Shown here: positions 33,103 through 41,578 of the stretch, piece by piece | Layout: every line of letters starts with the position of its first letter | Position numbering within the stretch: the stretch's first letter is position 1 | Assembly (NCBI RefSeq): GCF_000711225.1 | Contig: NZ_JOMG01000002.1 | Span: forward strand, 1,686,501-1,750,500 | DNA from: Pelobacter seleniigenes DSM 18267 | GTDB lineage: Bacteria; Desulfobacterota; Desulfuromonadia; Desulfuromonadales; Geopsychrobacteraceae | Direction of reading: 5' to 3' | DNA length: 64,000 nucleotides | Program-made: the position numbers and the translations under genes | Notes under the pieces: model-generated | Told to the model about the DNA's origin: nothing | Seen by the model: only the letters and a program-made list of their open reading frames with translations | Databases searched by the model: none

Positions 33103-36100
33103 TCAGTCCGCACTATCCATGGCAGGGAACGGACCGACAAAGCCGGTGTAGGCTGCAGCATCCGCCGAATCTTCCAGCTGGTCCTGATCGGACTCGCCAT
33201 AGGGATGCTGAACCACGCTCATCAGGTATGCGTTACCGCCGATGTTCGGATAGAAATAGGGGGAGGTGGTTTCCGAACCGTAGGGGGTGGTCTGGATTCG
33301 GGTCAGCTCCTCCGTGTCGAGATGATAGGCCCAGATGACATCGTTCTGATGGCCGCTACCGGTATCTTCGCCGATAATCAGAGTGTGGTAGCCGGGGATG
33401 AAGGTGAGGTTGTCCGGGTTGGCAATACCATTGATATCACAGGTGTTGCCGGCATAGACGCTGGCCGGGTCGTAGCTGACCGGGGTGCCGTTGACCAGGC
33501 CGACCATGGTCATGGCGACATAGTTGCTGCCGATGCTGCTATCGGTGCCGACCGCCAGTTGATAGACGGTTCCGCAGGCATTTTTGGGCAGGCGGACCTG
33601 GTTCGGTCCGCCGTTATCGTTGCTGGAGCCGTCTTCCATGCCTTTGGCCACTTCACTCATGGCCACGTACAGGGTCATGCCGTCAGGGTCGAAGGTGATC
33701 CCCTCTTCTTTGCGCAACTCGGTAGTTGCCCCCAACATGGCGGCATAGCGGCGGGATTCCAGGCGCGAAGCCAGGGTCTCCATGCCGGTTTTGACAGCCA
33801 GACATTCATGCCCCCAGCTGGTGTTGATGGAGGTGTAGCCGCTGGCACAGCTTCCGTTCGTGGCCGGTTCGACCGCGTCGAAAATATCGCTGAAGCTGGT
33901 TCCTGCGTTGATGGCGGTGTTGAGTTCCGCGAAAGTCGCATGGCCGAGGTCGATCCAGTTGATATCGAAAGCGCCACCGTCTGCGGCGTCGGTTTGATTC
34001 AACTGCGCGGCGTAGAGGGTCCCGTTACTCAGATCGCCGGCGGTGTCGGCGACAAACATGAAGAAGCCGACATTGGTGCCGTCGTCGGAAATGTAGACGG
34101 TCTTTTCATCCGGCATGACATAGGATAATTCGACCGCCATCCGCCCCATGGCATAGTGTTTAGCGATGGTATAGCTGCCGTCGGCGGCCACGCTGACTTC
34201 AGTGGGGAAACCGTATTTGTAAGGATTGAGAACCGCTTTGAGGTCAGTCGCCGTGGTTGCCGCGGCATCCGGATCGACATCGAAATATTTGGCCATCTGA
34301 TCGAAACTGCCGTTGTCTTTGATCTCCTGGATGCTGGTGGCGTTTTCAAACGACCGCGCATCCGGTTCATACTCTTCCGAACCGAGGTGTGAGTTCCACG
34401 GCGTGACGCTGCCGGCGCAGGGAACCCAGAGGCCGCCCCAGGCGGAAAAGTCGATGTTTTGAGTGCTGAGCGGGGTCAGGCTGCCATCGGTACCCTGTTC
34501 CAGCCGGGTCAGGTACATGGCGCCGGGGCGACTTTCGAAATGAGAGACGCTGTAAAGGCTGCTGCCCAGATCCAGCAGCGAGGCAAAGTCATTGGAGTTG
34601 GAGACGGTCTGGGAGTTGTCGGCAGCGGTCAGCGGGGTACCGTGCTGATCGAGCAATAGCCCGAAAGTGGCGCTGCCGAGACTGTCGCCGCTACGCAGGA
34701 TGGTGTTGAAGCCGATGGCATGGCCGGTTCCGTTGACCGAAGCGGAAGGGGTGCCCCAGATTTTGCGTTTTTCACTGTCAAGGGTCGGTGCCGGGACGTC
34801 AAGGAAGTTGAGGCTGGTCATGCCCTGCCGGCCGCGGGTGTTGTCGACCAGGTTCGGTCCTTCAGCACCGAGGGCCGGGAAAGGGCCGATATAACCGACA
34901 TAAGCGGCGGCATCAGCCGGGTCAGTCAGCTTGTCCTGATCCGATTCCCCGTAAGGGTGCTGGATAACGCTTATCAGGTAACCGTGGCCGTTCAGGCTCG
35001 GATAAATGTAGGGGGAGGTGGTTTCCGAACCGTAAGGGGTGGTCTGGATTCGGGTCAATTGGTCTTTGGACAGATCATAGGCCCAGATGGCATCGTTTTG
35101 ATGGCCGCTGCCGGTGTCCTCGCCAATGATCAGGGTATCTTTCCCGGGGATGAAGGTAATGTTGTCAGGGTTTGCGATCCCGTTGACATTGCAGGTGTTG
35201 CCGGCATAATCGCTGCCATCGGGGTAGGTGGTTGGAATGCCACTGATCAAGCCGGCCATGTCCTTGGCCACATAATCACTGCCGATCAGCGGATCGGTAC
35301 CAACCGCCAATTGATAGACGGTCCCGCAGGCATTCTTGGCCAGGCGGACCTGGTTGGGGCCGCCGTTATCGTTGCTGGAACCGTCTTCCATCCCTTTGGC
35401 CACTTCACTCATGGCGACAAACAGGGTCATACCGTCGGGGTCGAAGGAGATCCCTTCTTCTTTGCGCAGTTCCGTGGTTGCGCCGAGCATGGCCGCATAG
35501 CGGCGGGACTCCAGGCGTGAGGCGACGGTCTCCATGCCGGTTTTAACGGCCAGGCATTCATGCCCCCAGGTGGTGTTAATGGAGGTGTAGCCGCTGGCAC
35601 AGGTCCCGTCAGTGGTCGGCTCGACACTGTCGAAGATGTCGCTGAATACGACATGGTTGTCGATGGCGGTTTTGATCTGCGCAAAGGTGGCGTGACCAAG
35701 GTCGATCCAGCTAAGATTAAAAGAACCTCCGTCGGTAGCCGCCAACTGTTCAAGTTGGGCAGCGTACAGGGTTCCGGCGCTCAGGTCTCCGGCGCTGTCG
35801 GCGATGAACATGAACAGTCCGACATTGGTGCCGTCATCCGAAATATAAACAGTTTTCCGATCGGGCATGACATAGGGCAGTTCGACGGCCATCCGCCCCA
35901 TGGCATAATGCTTGAGGACGCTGTAGCTGCCGTTTTCCTGTACGATGACTTCCGTCGGGTAGCCGTAGGCATAGGGATTGACCACCTCTTTGATGTCGGC
36001 AACCGTGGTCGTCGGCGCATAAAAGGGGACAGCAAAATAATTGGACATGCTGCCGAAATAGGAACCGATGTCGTCCTTGCTGGTGGCGGCCTCATAGGCA

Positions 36101-36681
36101 CGGGCATCGGGTTCGTATTCTTCAGAACCGAGGTGGGTATTCCAGGGAGTGACGCTGCCGGCGCAGGGTGTCCACAGCCCGCCCCATTGGGAAAAGTCGA
36201 TGCTGCGAGTGCTGACCGCGGTCAGGGTGCCGTCGCTGGCCTGGTTCAGTTCAGTCAGGTACATGCCGCCCGGCTGACTTTCAAAATGGGTCACGCTGTA
36301 GAGTTTGTCGCCGAGGTGGAGCAAGGAGGTGAAATCGGCGGAATTCGAGATGAACTCGGAGTTGTCCTCCTGAATGACTGGCGCCCCCTGATAGTCGCGA
36401 ATCAGACCGAAGGTTTCGGTGCCGATAACCTGGCCGCTTCTAAGCAGGGTGTTGTAACCGATGGCATAGCTGGTCCCATCAATTTTGACCGAGTCCGTGG
36501 CCAGTACGGATCGTTTCTGGGTATCGCTGAGGGGGACTGAAATTTGGGAAAAGGCCATGTCCGCAGGGGGTTCTTGGCTGTTGTTGTCGTTATCGCTGCA
36601 GCCGCTCAGTAGCAGTGCCGCCAGCAATGGGGCCAGGAAAAACGACATTCTGATACGTCTGTGCAACCTTTGTGTCTCCAT
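33103..36681 (-). CDS. tandem-duplicated PhoX-like (DUF839) lipoprotein
   Basis: The 1192-residue lipoprotein (lipobox LLSGC) consists of two homologous halves, about residues 40-610 and 630-1190. Each contains, in the same order, FNT/YNTLLRSG, LTELN/LTRLEQ, GGLWxPCAGSVTPWN, LGSEEYEPDAR, AVELxYVMPDxKTVYISDDG, EGIxFDPDGMTL, NDNGGPNQVRL, GIANPDNxTFIPG and IGEDTGSGHQND. These features match the PhoX/DUF839 family of Ca/Fe-dependent alkaline phosphatases, including the Glu-rich metal-binding propeller loops (EEYEPDAR, GEDTGSGHQND). Matching stretches are also nearly identical at DNA level about 1.75 kb apart, so the duplication is recent or is kept similar by gene conversion. ATG at 36681 follows AAGGAG. 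Activity on phosphomonoesters is likely but unproven. Confidence 0.88.
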   Translation of the reverse strand: METQRLHRRIRMSFFLAPLLAALLLSGCSDNDNNSQEPPADMAFSQISVPLSDTQKRSVLATDSVKIDGTSYAIGYNTLLRSGQVIGTETFGLIRDYQGAPVIQEDNSEFISNSADFTSLLHLGDKLYSVTHFESQPGGMYLTELNQASDGTLTAVSTRSIDFSQWGGLWTPCAGSVTPWNTHLGSEEYEPDARAYEAATSKDDIGSYFGSMSNYFAVPFYAPTTTVADIKEVVNPYAYGYPTEVIVQENGSYSVLKHYAMGRMAVELPYVMPDRKTVYISDDGTNVGLFMFIADSAGDLSAGTLYAAQLEQLAATDGGSFNLSWIDLGHATFAQIKTAIDNHVVFSDIFDSVEPTTDGTCASGYTSINTTWGHECLAVKTGMETVASRLESRRYAAMLGATTELRKEEGISFDPDGMTLFVAMSEVAKGMEDGSSNDNGGPNQVRLAKNACGTVYQLAVGTDPLIGSDYVAKDMAGLISGIPTTYPDGSDYAGNTCNVNGIANPDNITFIPGKDTLIIGEDTGSGHQNDAIWAYDLSKDQLTRIQTTPYGSETTSPYIYPSLNGHGYLISVIQHPYGESDQDKLTDPADAAAYVGYIGPFPALGAEGPNLVDNTRGRQGMTSLNFLDVPAPTLDSEKRKIWGTPSASVNGTGHAIGFNTILRSGDSLGSATFGLLLDQHGTPLTAADNSQTVSNSNDFASLLDLGSSLYSVSHFESRPGAMYLTRLEQGTDGSLTPLSTQNIDFSAWGGLWVPCAGSVTPWNSHLGSEEYEPDARSFENATSIQEIKDNGSFDQMAKYFDVDPDAAATTATDLKAVLNPYKYGFPTEVSVAADGSYTIAKHYAMGRMAVELSYVMPDEKTVYISDDGTNVGFFMFVADTAGDLSNGTLYAAQLNQTDAADGGAFDINWIDLGHATFAELNTAINAGTSFSDIFDAVEPATNGSCASGYTSINTSWGHECLAVKTGMETLASRLESRRYAAMLGATTELRKEEGITFDPDGMTLYVAMSEVAKGMEDGSSNDNGGPNQVRLPKNACGTVYQLAVGTDSSIGSNYVAMTMVGLVNGTPVSYDPASVYAGNTCDINGIANPDNLTFIPGYHTLIIGEDTGSGHQNDVIWAYHLDTEELTRIQTTPYGSETTSPYFYPNIGGNAYLMSVVQHPYGESDQDQLEDSADAAAYTGFVGPFPAMDSAD

Positions 36682-37083
36682 CTGCATCTCCTTCAGTTTG
36701 AATTTGAATGATCGAATTTTAGTAACAGCTTGCTGTTCGTTCTGGTTGTCCGGGACTGATGAAGTATAAAAATCGTTGTGCGACAGCTACTTTCGACTAT
36801 TCTGGTTAGACAGATGTTGTCCGGCGGTTAGGTCATCATTAATGTAGGGAAATAAAAAATACTTTTCCGGTTGTTCTTCGGTTGTTTGTGATTTGGTGCC
36901 AAAAATTATCCTAAGTTGCCGGATTGTTTCGACGGGCGTCGGTCCAAGGAGGGCCGGAAAGGCTGTCCGTACGGGGCGGATTGTTAGCTGGTGGTTAGCG
37001 GAATGGCTGGGTGAAAGTTGCTGTTAGACAGGTTTAACCTCTTGAATGTTAGGAAAATTAGCTTTTGTGACGGGACAACCACG
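36682..37083. other. divergent intergenic region upstream of the PhoX-like gene
   Basis: No gene is supported. On the minus strand CTGTCGCACAACGATTTT precedes a -10-like TATACT (36768-36763). CTGTC elements occur here twice but not at the 11-base spacing of a classic Pho box, so phosphate control is not shown by the sequence. Confidence 0.35.
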
Positions 37084-37482
37084 ATGAATCTTTTTGTCTA
37101 TGGCACCCTCCTGGATGAAGACATCATGCAACTGGTCGCTGGTACGGTACCGCCGTCCATTGCGGTGCGGCTCCACGGTTATCGGCGCAGGAAAATTTGC
37201 GGACAGGTTTATCCGGGTATTGTCATCAGGGCCGGGGAGACAGTTGCAGGGCGATTGTATCTCAATGTTTCAGCGGAGTTGCTGGCGCGACTTGACCGGT
37301 TTGAAGGTGGCGAATATGAACGGACCACTGTCTTGGTGGAAAGTACCAGTGGCGAGCAGTTGCTGGCGGAGACTTATGTTCTGGCGCCGGGCGGGCAAAG
37401 CGCGCTCAGTAACGAGTCCTGGTCATTGGCGGAGTTTCTTGGTCGTGGGAAGCAACTGCTGCTGCAAGAATTGAAAAAATGA
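37084..37482 (+). CDS. gamma-glutamylcyclotransferase-like (AIG2) protein
   Basis: The 132-residue protein matches the AIG2/GGCT fold: LFVYGTLLDEDIM at the N-terminus, with the YGTL substrate loop, RLHGYRRRKICGQVYPGIVI, then the catalytic Glu in DRFEGGEYERTTV and AETYVL. Family members cleave gamma-glutamyl amines or peptides to 5-oxoproline; the precise substrate is not predictable. ATG at 37084 fixes the family-typical start although the ribosome site is weak. A GC-rich hairpin follows its stop codon. Confidence 0.88.
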   Translation: MNLFVYGTLLDEDIMQLVAGTVPPSIAVRLHGYRRRKICGQVYPGIVIRAGETVAGRLYLNVSAELLARLDRFEGGEYERTTVLVESTSGEQLLAETYVLAPGGQSALSNESWSLAEFLGRGKQLLLQELKK

Positions 37483-38059
37483 TGCCAATCGGCCGATTCT
37501 GGGGAATAAAGTTGGGCAAGGGGGACTGCCTATCCCCCCTGCCCGTGCCAAAACAACCTTTTGGGAGGATTTCTTGGCAGTTAAAAGCATAGGGAAGTTC
37601 CTTGTTTATTGCAAGAATGGAACGTTCTTTTTCATATCGGGGGCAGTCTGCGGCGGTCTTGTCTTGGCTGTTCCGACCCGCTCACCAAGGCTGTTCTGAA
37701 AAACTGCACATCTTCTGAATCCTTCCTGCAATTTCAGATGAATAAAAATCCTCTATTTTAAAAACTACGCTTTGTGAGTGTTAAATCTCATCCGGAATTG
37801 TTGCAAATCTAACGAAACAATAATCTTTTTCCTGCATTTATCACCGTGGTTCAGACATTTTCCTGCCGATGCAGTGTGGTGCTTGGGGGTGGGATTCATG
37901 CGAACTGCAGACGACAAGCTGAATCTGTTTTCAGGCTGTTGGAAACAGCCAGTGATGGACTTTTCTAACAATCTGTTACTTCAGCGGACAGTCTGCCTCA
38001 TTCATGTCATCCGGCGGTCAGGTGATTGTCCGATGACTTTTCTTTCCAGGAAAAGGGGT
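37483..38059. other. intergenic region before the duplicated alkaline phosphatase
   Basis: A hairpin GGGCAAGGGGG / CCCCCCTGCCC (37514-37544) lies just after the cyclotransferase gene and may end its transcript, though it lacks a T-run. A dispersed repeat copy lies at 37929-37982. The phosphatase frame stays open through part of this region, but no start upstream of 38060 combines a ribosome site with a signal peptide. Confidence 0.45.
37929..37982. repeat. dispersed repeat copy (MITE-like, short)
   Basis: CAGGCTGTTGGAAACAGCC is followed after a few bases by GTGATGGACTTTTCTAACA and ends ATCTGTTA. Both parts correspond to the two ends of the longer repeat at 46382-46470 (CAGGCTGTTGAATAACAGCC ... 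GGACTTTTTCAACAACCTG). The interior is shorter here. It has no coding capacity. Confidence 0.55.
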
Positions 38060-40924
38060 ATGATTGTGCAACGACGATTACGATTGTGGGTCAAGTGTCC
38101 TCCATGGACCAAGGAGTTAATCAGCCTGTTTGCCTTGCTGATGTTGTTGGCGGGGTGTGGATCGGATGGTGATGACGGGCGCGACGGGGCCGCTGGCGCG
38201 AATGGTTATGCGGCACCTAAAAACGTCATCCTGTTCATCGGTGATGGGATGCAAAAAGAGCACGAACTGGCTGCCAGCCGCTACTTTTATGGCAACGAGA
38301 GCGGTCTGGTCTGGCAGGATCAGAGCGAGTTTCCTTATCAGAATTATGTCACGACCTGGGATGTAACCACCTATAACAATTATGCCGGAGAGGCTTCCGC
38401 CGCCAGTTACGATCCGGAAAATATTACGGCCAAGTACGGTTATGATCTGCTCAAAGCGGGTTTGTCCACAGCCGCCAAGGATGAATATTTTCTCGCCGGT
38501 GCGGCAACCGATTCAGCGTCTGCGGGAACGGCTATGGCGACCGGTGTGAAAACCGACGCTGGGAATATTGCCTGGACGACCGGAGACCCGGTTGGAGGGG
38601 AGCTAACCACAATCGGTGAATACTATCGCACCCGGGGGGGAAGCTATGGTGTTGTATCGACGGTGGAATTCTCGCATGCCACGCCCGCTTCCTTTGCCTC
38701 CCATAATGTCAATCGCAACAATTACCAGCAGATCGCGCATGAGATCGTGGCGGAAACCCGGCCGGATGTGGTGATCGGTGCCGGACATCCTGATTTCGTC
38801 GGTTCCGATCACTATGTCGCGCAGGCCGACTATACCGCGATCAAGGCCGACGCGGAGTATGTCTTTGTCGAAAAGACCACGTCTGTCGATGGCGGCGACG
38901 CGCTCCTGGCTGCAGCGGATAGCGCCGTGGCCCAAGGCAAGAAGCTGTTTGGCCTGTTCGGGTCCACCCAGATAGCAACACCGTTGGTCACCGATACTCC
39001 TGCAGCGCCGACCTTCAGTAATGCCGATGAGACTGACCCGCTGCTGGCGGAATCGACCGAGGCTGCCATTAAGGTTCTCAGTCAGAATGGCAACAGTTTC
39101 TTCCTGATGGTTGAGCAGGGGGATATCGACTGGAGCAACCATGCCAATAATTTCAGCGGGATGGTCGGCGGGGTCATCGACCTGGACCGCGCCGTAGCCA
39201 AAGCCGCGGCGATGGTCGACAACGGTGACAATGGCCTGTCCTGGGACAATACCCTGGTGATGGTGACGTCCGACCACGGCAACAGTTACCTGCGTTTCAA
39301 CACCGCTCTGGCCCTTGGCGCAGGAGATCTGCCCAGTCAGGACGGTTCCAGCTACCCGGATGGTGAAGTGTTCTACGGCACCGGCGGCCATACCAATGAA
39401 CTGGTCTCCCTCTATGCCAAGGGCGCCGGGGTTGATTACCTGAAAGGTCGCCAGGGAGTTCTTAACCGCGGCACCGAGCTGTTGGACAATACCGATGTTT
39501 ACCGGGCGGCAAAAAATGCTGCCGACCAGGGTTACAATGTGATTCTGTTTATTGGTGACGGCATGCAGAAAGCCCACGAAATTGCCGGTTCCCGCTATAT
39601 GTACGGGACCGATGCCGGGCTGTCCTTCCACAATTTCGATTTCACCGGCTATGTCACCACCTGGGATGTGGATACCTACAACAGCTATGCTGCAGCTCGT
39701 CATGAACTGGGTTACGCCGCTGCGACGCTGATTGACCAGCTCGACTGCCGAGCCGGTTATGATCCAGCGGTCGCCGGGGGGCTGCCGTATCCGCTGATTG
39801 ATTCGTATCTGCTGGCTCATGCGACCGATTCCGCTTCCGCCGGGACGGCGATGTCGACCGGGATCAAGACCGATGATGGTAATATTTCCTGGGCTTCGGG
39901 AGACGCAGCGGACGGTATGTTGCAGAATGTCATCGACAAAGTCTGGGGACAGCGCGCCGGAGCAACCGGAGTTGTGTCCACGGTGGAATTTTCCCACGCC
40001 ACCCCGGCAACCTTTTCGTCTCATAACATCAACCGTAACAACTATGGCGAGATCTCGGAAGATGTGATCTTCAACGTGCGCCCTGATGTGGTGATCGGCG
40101 CCGGCCACCCGGCTTACAACGGCACTGCGGCCGAACCCGATTATCGCTATATCACCAAAGCGGCCTATCAGGCGATAGCCGCGGATAACGAGTATGTTTT
40201 TGTGGAAAAAAACCCGGGTGGCAACGGTGGAACAAATCTCCTCGCGGCGGCTGATCAGGCTGCTGCCGCAGGAAAAAAACTGTTTGGATTGTTCGGTGCC
40301 GCTCAAATCGCCACCCCGTTGGTGACCGATACCCCAGGTAGCCCGTCATTCAGCAAGGCGGACAGCGAAGATCCTTGTTTGGCCGAATCCACGACCGCGG
40401 CGCTGAAGGTTCTCAGCCAGGATCCGGCCGGTTTCTTCCTGATGGTTGAGCAGGGGGATATCGATTGGAGCAACCATGCCAATAACTTCAGCGGGATGAT
40501 TGGCGGGGTGGAAGACCTGGAGCAGGCGGTCAAAACCGCCATCGATTACGTCGAGCAACCGGGTGATCAGATTGACTGGTCAAATACTCTGCTGATTGTG
40601 ACGTCCGACCATGGCAACAGCTTCATGCGGGTTAATCGTGCCCTCAAACCAGGCCTGGGTGATCTGCCGACCCAGCAGGAGGCTCCAACGGAATGCAGTG
40701 ATGCCTATTGCGGTTCATACATTTATCCCGACGGGGATGTTTTTTACGCAACCGGCGGGCATACCAACGAACTGGTTTCGCTGTACGCCAAAGGCTATGC
40801 CGCCGCGGACCTGTTTGAAAAGTATCAAGGCCGCATGTATCCCGATGTGGAAACCCGGGTCATCGACAACACGGATATTTTCAAAGTGATGGCTGAATTT
40901 TTCGGGATCACTCTGGATCAGTAA
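38060..40924 (+). CDS. tandem-duplicated PhoA-type alkaline phosphatase lipoprotein
   Basis: The 954-residue lipoprotein (MLLAGC, then a short collagen-like DGDDGRDGAAGANG linker) contains two complete alkaline phosphatase domains, residues about 54-480 and 491-950. Both keep the metal and nucleophile motifs: NVILFIGDGMQ, ATDSASAGTAM (nucleophile Ser), STVEFSHATPA, FFLMVEQGDIDWSNHANN, VTSDHGNS and TGGHTNELVSLYAKG. Both copies therefore look catalytically competent. DNA of the two halves is very similar in blocks about 1.33 kb apart. ATG at 38060 is chosen for its AGGAAAAGGGG site and because it yields a standard lipoprotein signal; TTG/ATG codons further upstream would lengthen the leader. 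Its neighbour across 1.4 kb is the duplicated PhoX-like protein. Confidence 0.9.
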   Translation: MIVQRRLRLWVKCPPWTKELISLFALLMLLAGCGSDGDDGRDGAAGANGYAAPKNVILFIGDGMQKEHELAASRYFYGNESGLVWQDQSEFPYQNYVTTWDVTTYNNYAGEASAASYDPENITAKYGYDLLKAGLSTAAKDEYFLAGAATDSASAGTAMATGVKTDAGNIAWTTGDPVGGELTTIGEYYRTRGGSYGVVSTVEFSHATPASFASHNVNRNNYQQIAHEIVAETRPDVVIGAGHPDFVGSDHYVAQADYTAIKADAEYVFVEKTTSVDGGDALLAAADSAVAQGKKLFGLFGSTQIATPLVTDTPAAPTFSNADETDPLLAESTEAAIKVLSQNGNSFFLMVEQGDIDWSNHANNFSGMVGGVIDLDRAVAKAAAMVDNGDNGLSWDNTLVMVTSDHGNSYLRFNTALALGAGDLPSQDGSSYPDGEVFYGTGGHTNELVSLYAKGAGVDYLKGRQGVLNRGTELLDNTDVYRAAKNAADQGYNVILFIGDGMQKAHEIAGSRYMYGTDAGLSFHNFDFTGYVTTWDVDTYNSYAAARHELGYAAATLIDQLDCRAGYDPAVAGGLPYPLIDSYLLAHATDSASAGTAMSTGIKTDDGNISWASGDAADGMLQNVIDKVWGQRAGATGVVSTVEFSHATPATFSSHNINRNNYGEISEDVIFNVRPDVVIGAGHPAYNGTAAEPDYRYITKAAYQAIAADNEYVFVEKNPGGNGGTNLLAAADQAAAAGKKLFGLFGAAQIATPLVTDTPGSPSFSKADSEDPCLAESTTAALKVLSQDPAGFFLMVEQGDIDWSNHANNFSGMIGGVEDLEQAVKTAIDYVEQPGDQIDWSNTLLIVTSDHGNSFMRVNRALKPGLGDLPTQQEAPTECSDAYCGSYIYPDGDVFYATGGHTNELVSLYAKGYAAADLFEKYQGRMYPDVETRVIDNTDIFKVMAEFFGITLDQ

Positions 40925-40983
40925 CAGACCATCCCGCTCTGTCCGAAAAAGGGGTGGAGCGGGTTTCTCAGAGTTTTTACAAA

Positions 40984-41016
40984 AAAACCGGTCCGTTGTA
41001 TTGGACCGGTTTTTTT
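40984..41016. terminator. bidirectional rho-independent terminator
   Basis: ACCGGTCC (40987-40994) pairs with GGACCGGT (41003-41010), with an A-run on the left and a T-run on the right. It serves the phosphatase gene and the convergent YciI-like gene. Confidence 0.9.
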
Positions 41017-41130
41017 GGGGGGGTGCTGAGCTGACCAGCGCAAACGCTGGCCATGGAAACGGCCCGCTCAGGCGGTGGGCAGGTGATGAAACCTGACTTT
41101 CCTTGCGCAGGAGCAGCGCCGTTTTTCAGA

Positions 41131-41406
41131 TCAAGGCAGAACTTTGTTCCAGCGGTCGATGGAAACCTGCTGAAAAAGTCCGGCTTTGGCATAGGGATCG
41201 CCGGCGGCGAAGGCTTCAGCGGCGCTGCGGTCGGCAACATCGAGAATGATCACCGAACCGCACATGTTGTCCTGGTCGTCGAGAACCGGACCGGCGGCAT
41301 GGAGCTGAGCGGTGAAGCTTTTCAGATATTCGATATGGGCCGGACGGTTATCCTGCCGGACCTGCAGGGAATCGGCTTTATCGACACAGCGGATGACGTA
41401 TAACAT
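41131..41406 (-). CDS. YciI-like protein
   Basis: This 91-residue protein is a single YciI domain (dimeric alpha-beta barrel): LYVIRCVDKADSLQVRQDNRPAHIEYL, where the Arg and His match the conserved R-x-x-H pair, GSVIILDVADRSAAEAFAAGDPYAKAGLFQ, and a terminal strand with RWNKVL. Family members are small enzymes or ligand-binding proteins without a general function. ATG at 41406 has GAGGAG about ten bases upstream. It lies downstream of the radical SAM gene on the same strand, 172 bases away. Confidence 0.88.
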   Translation of the reverse strand: MLYVIRCVDKADSLQVRQDNRPAHIEYLKSFTAQLHAAGPVLDDQDNMCGSVIILDVADRSAAEAFAAGDPYAKAGLFQQVSIDRWNKVLP

Positions 41407-41578
41407 GGGCTTCGAACTCCTCTTTTGAATGAGCGGTTAATGCAGCAAGTCTTTTGGGCGTTATGCCACAGATTTATGGTTCGTCGCAAGTTTTCCTCCA
41501 CCTCACAAAATCAATGCCTTAGCAAGGCGGCATTGCTTTTGCTCGCCCATTCCTGAACTCGGCAGGCTGTTCATCCTG

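Noticed and set aside
36688-37083. Pho box upstream of the PhoX-like gene
   Set aside because: CTGTC elements are present but not spaced as the 11-base direct repeats of a Pho box.
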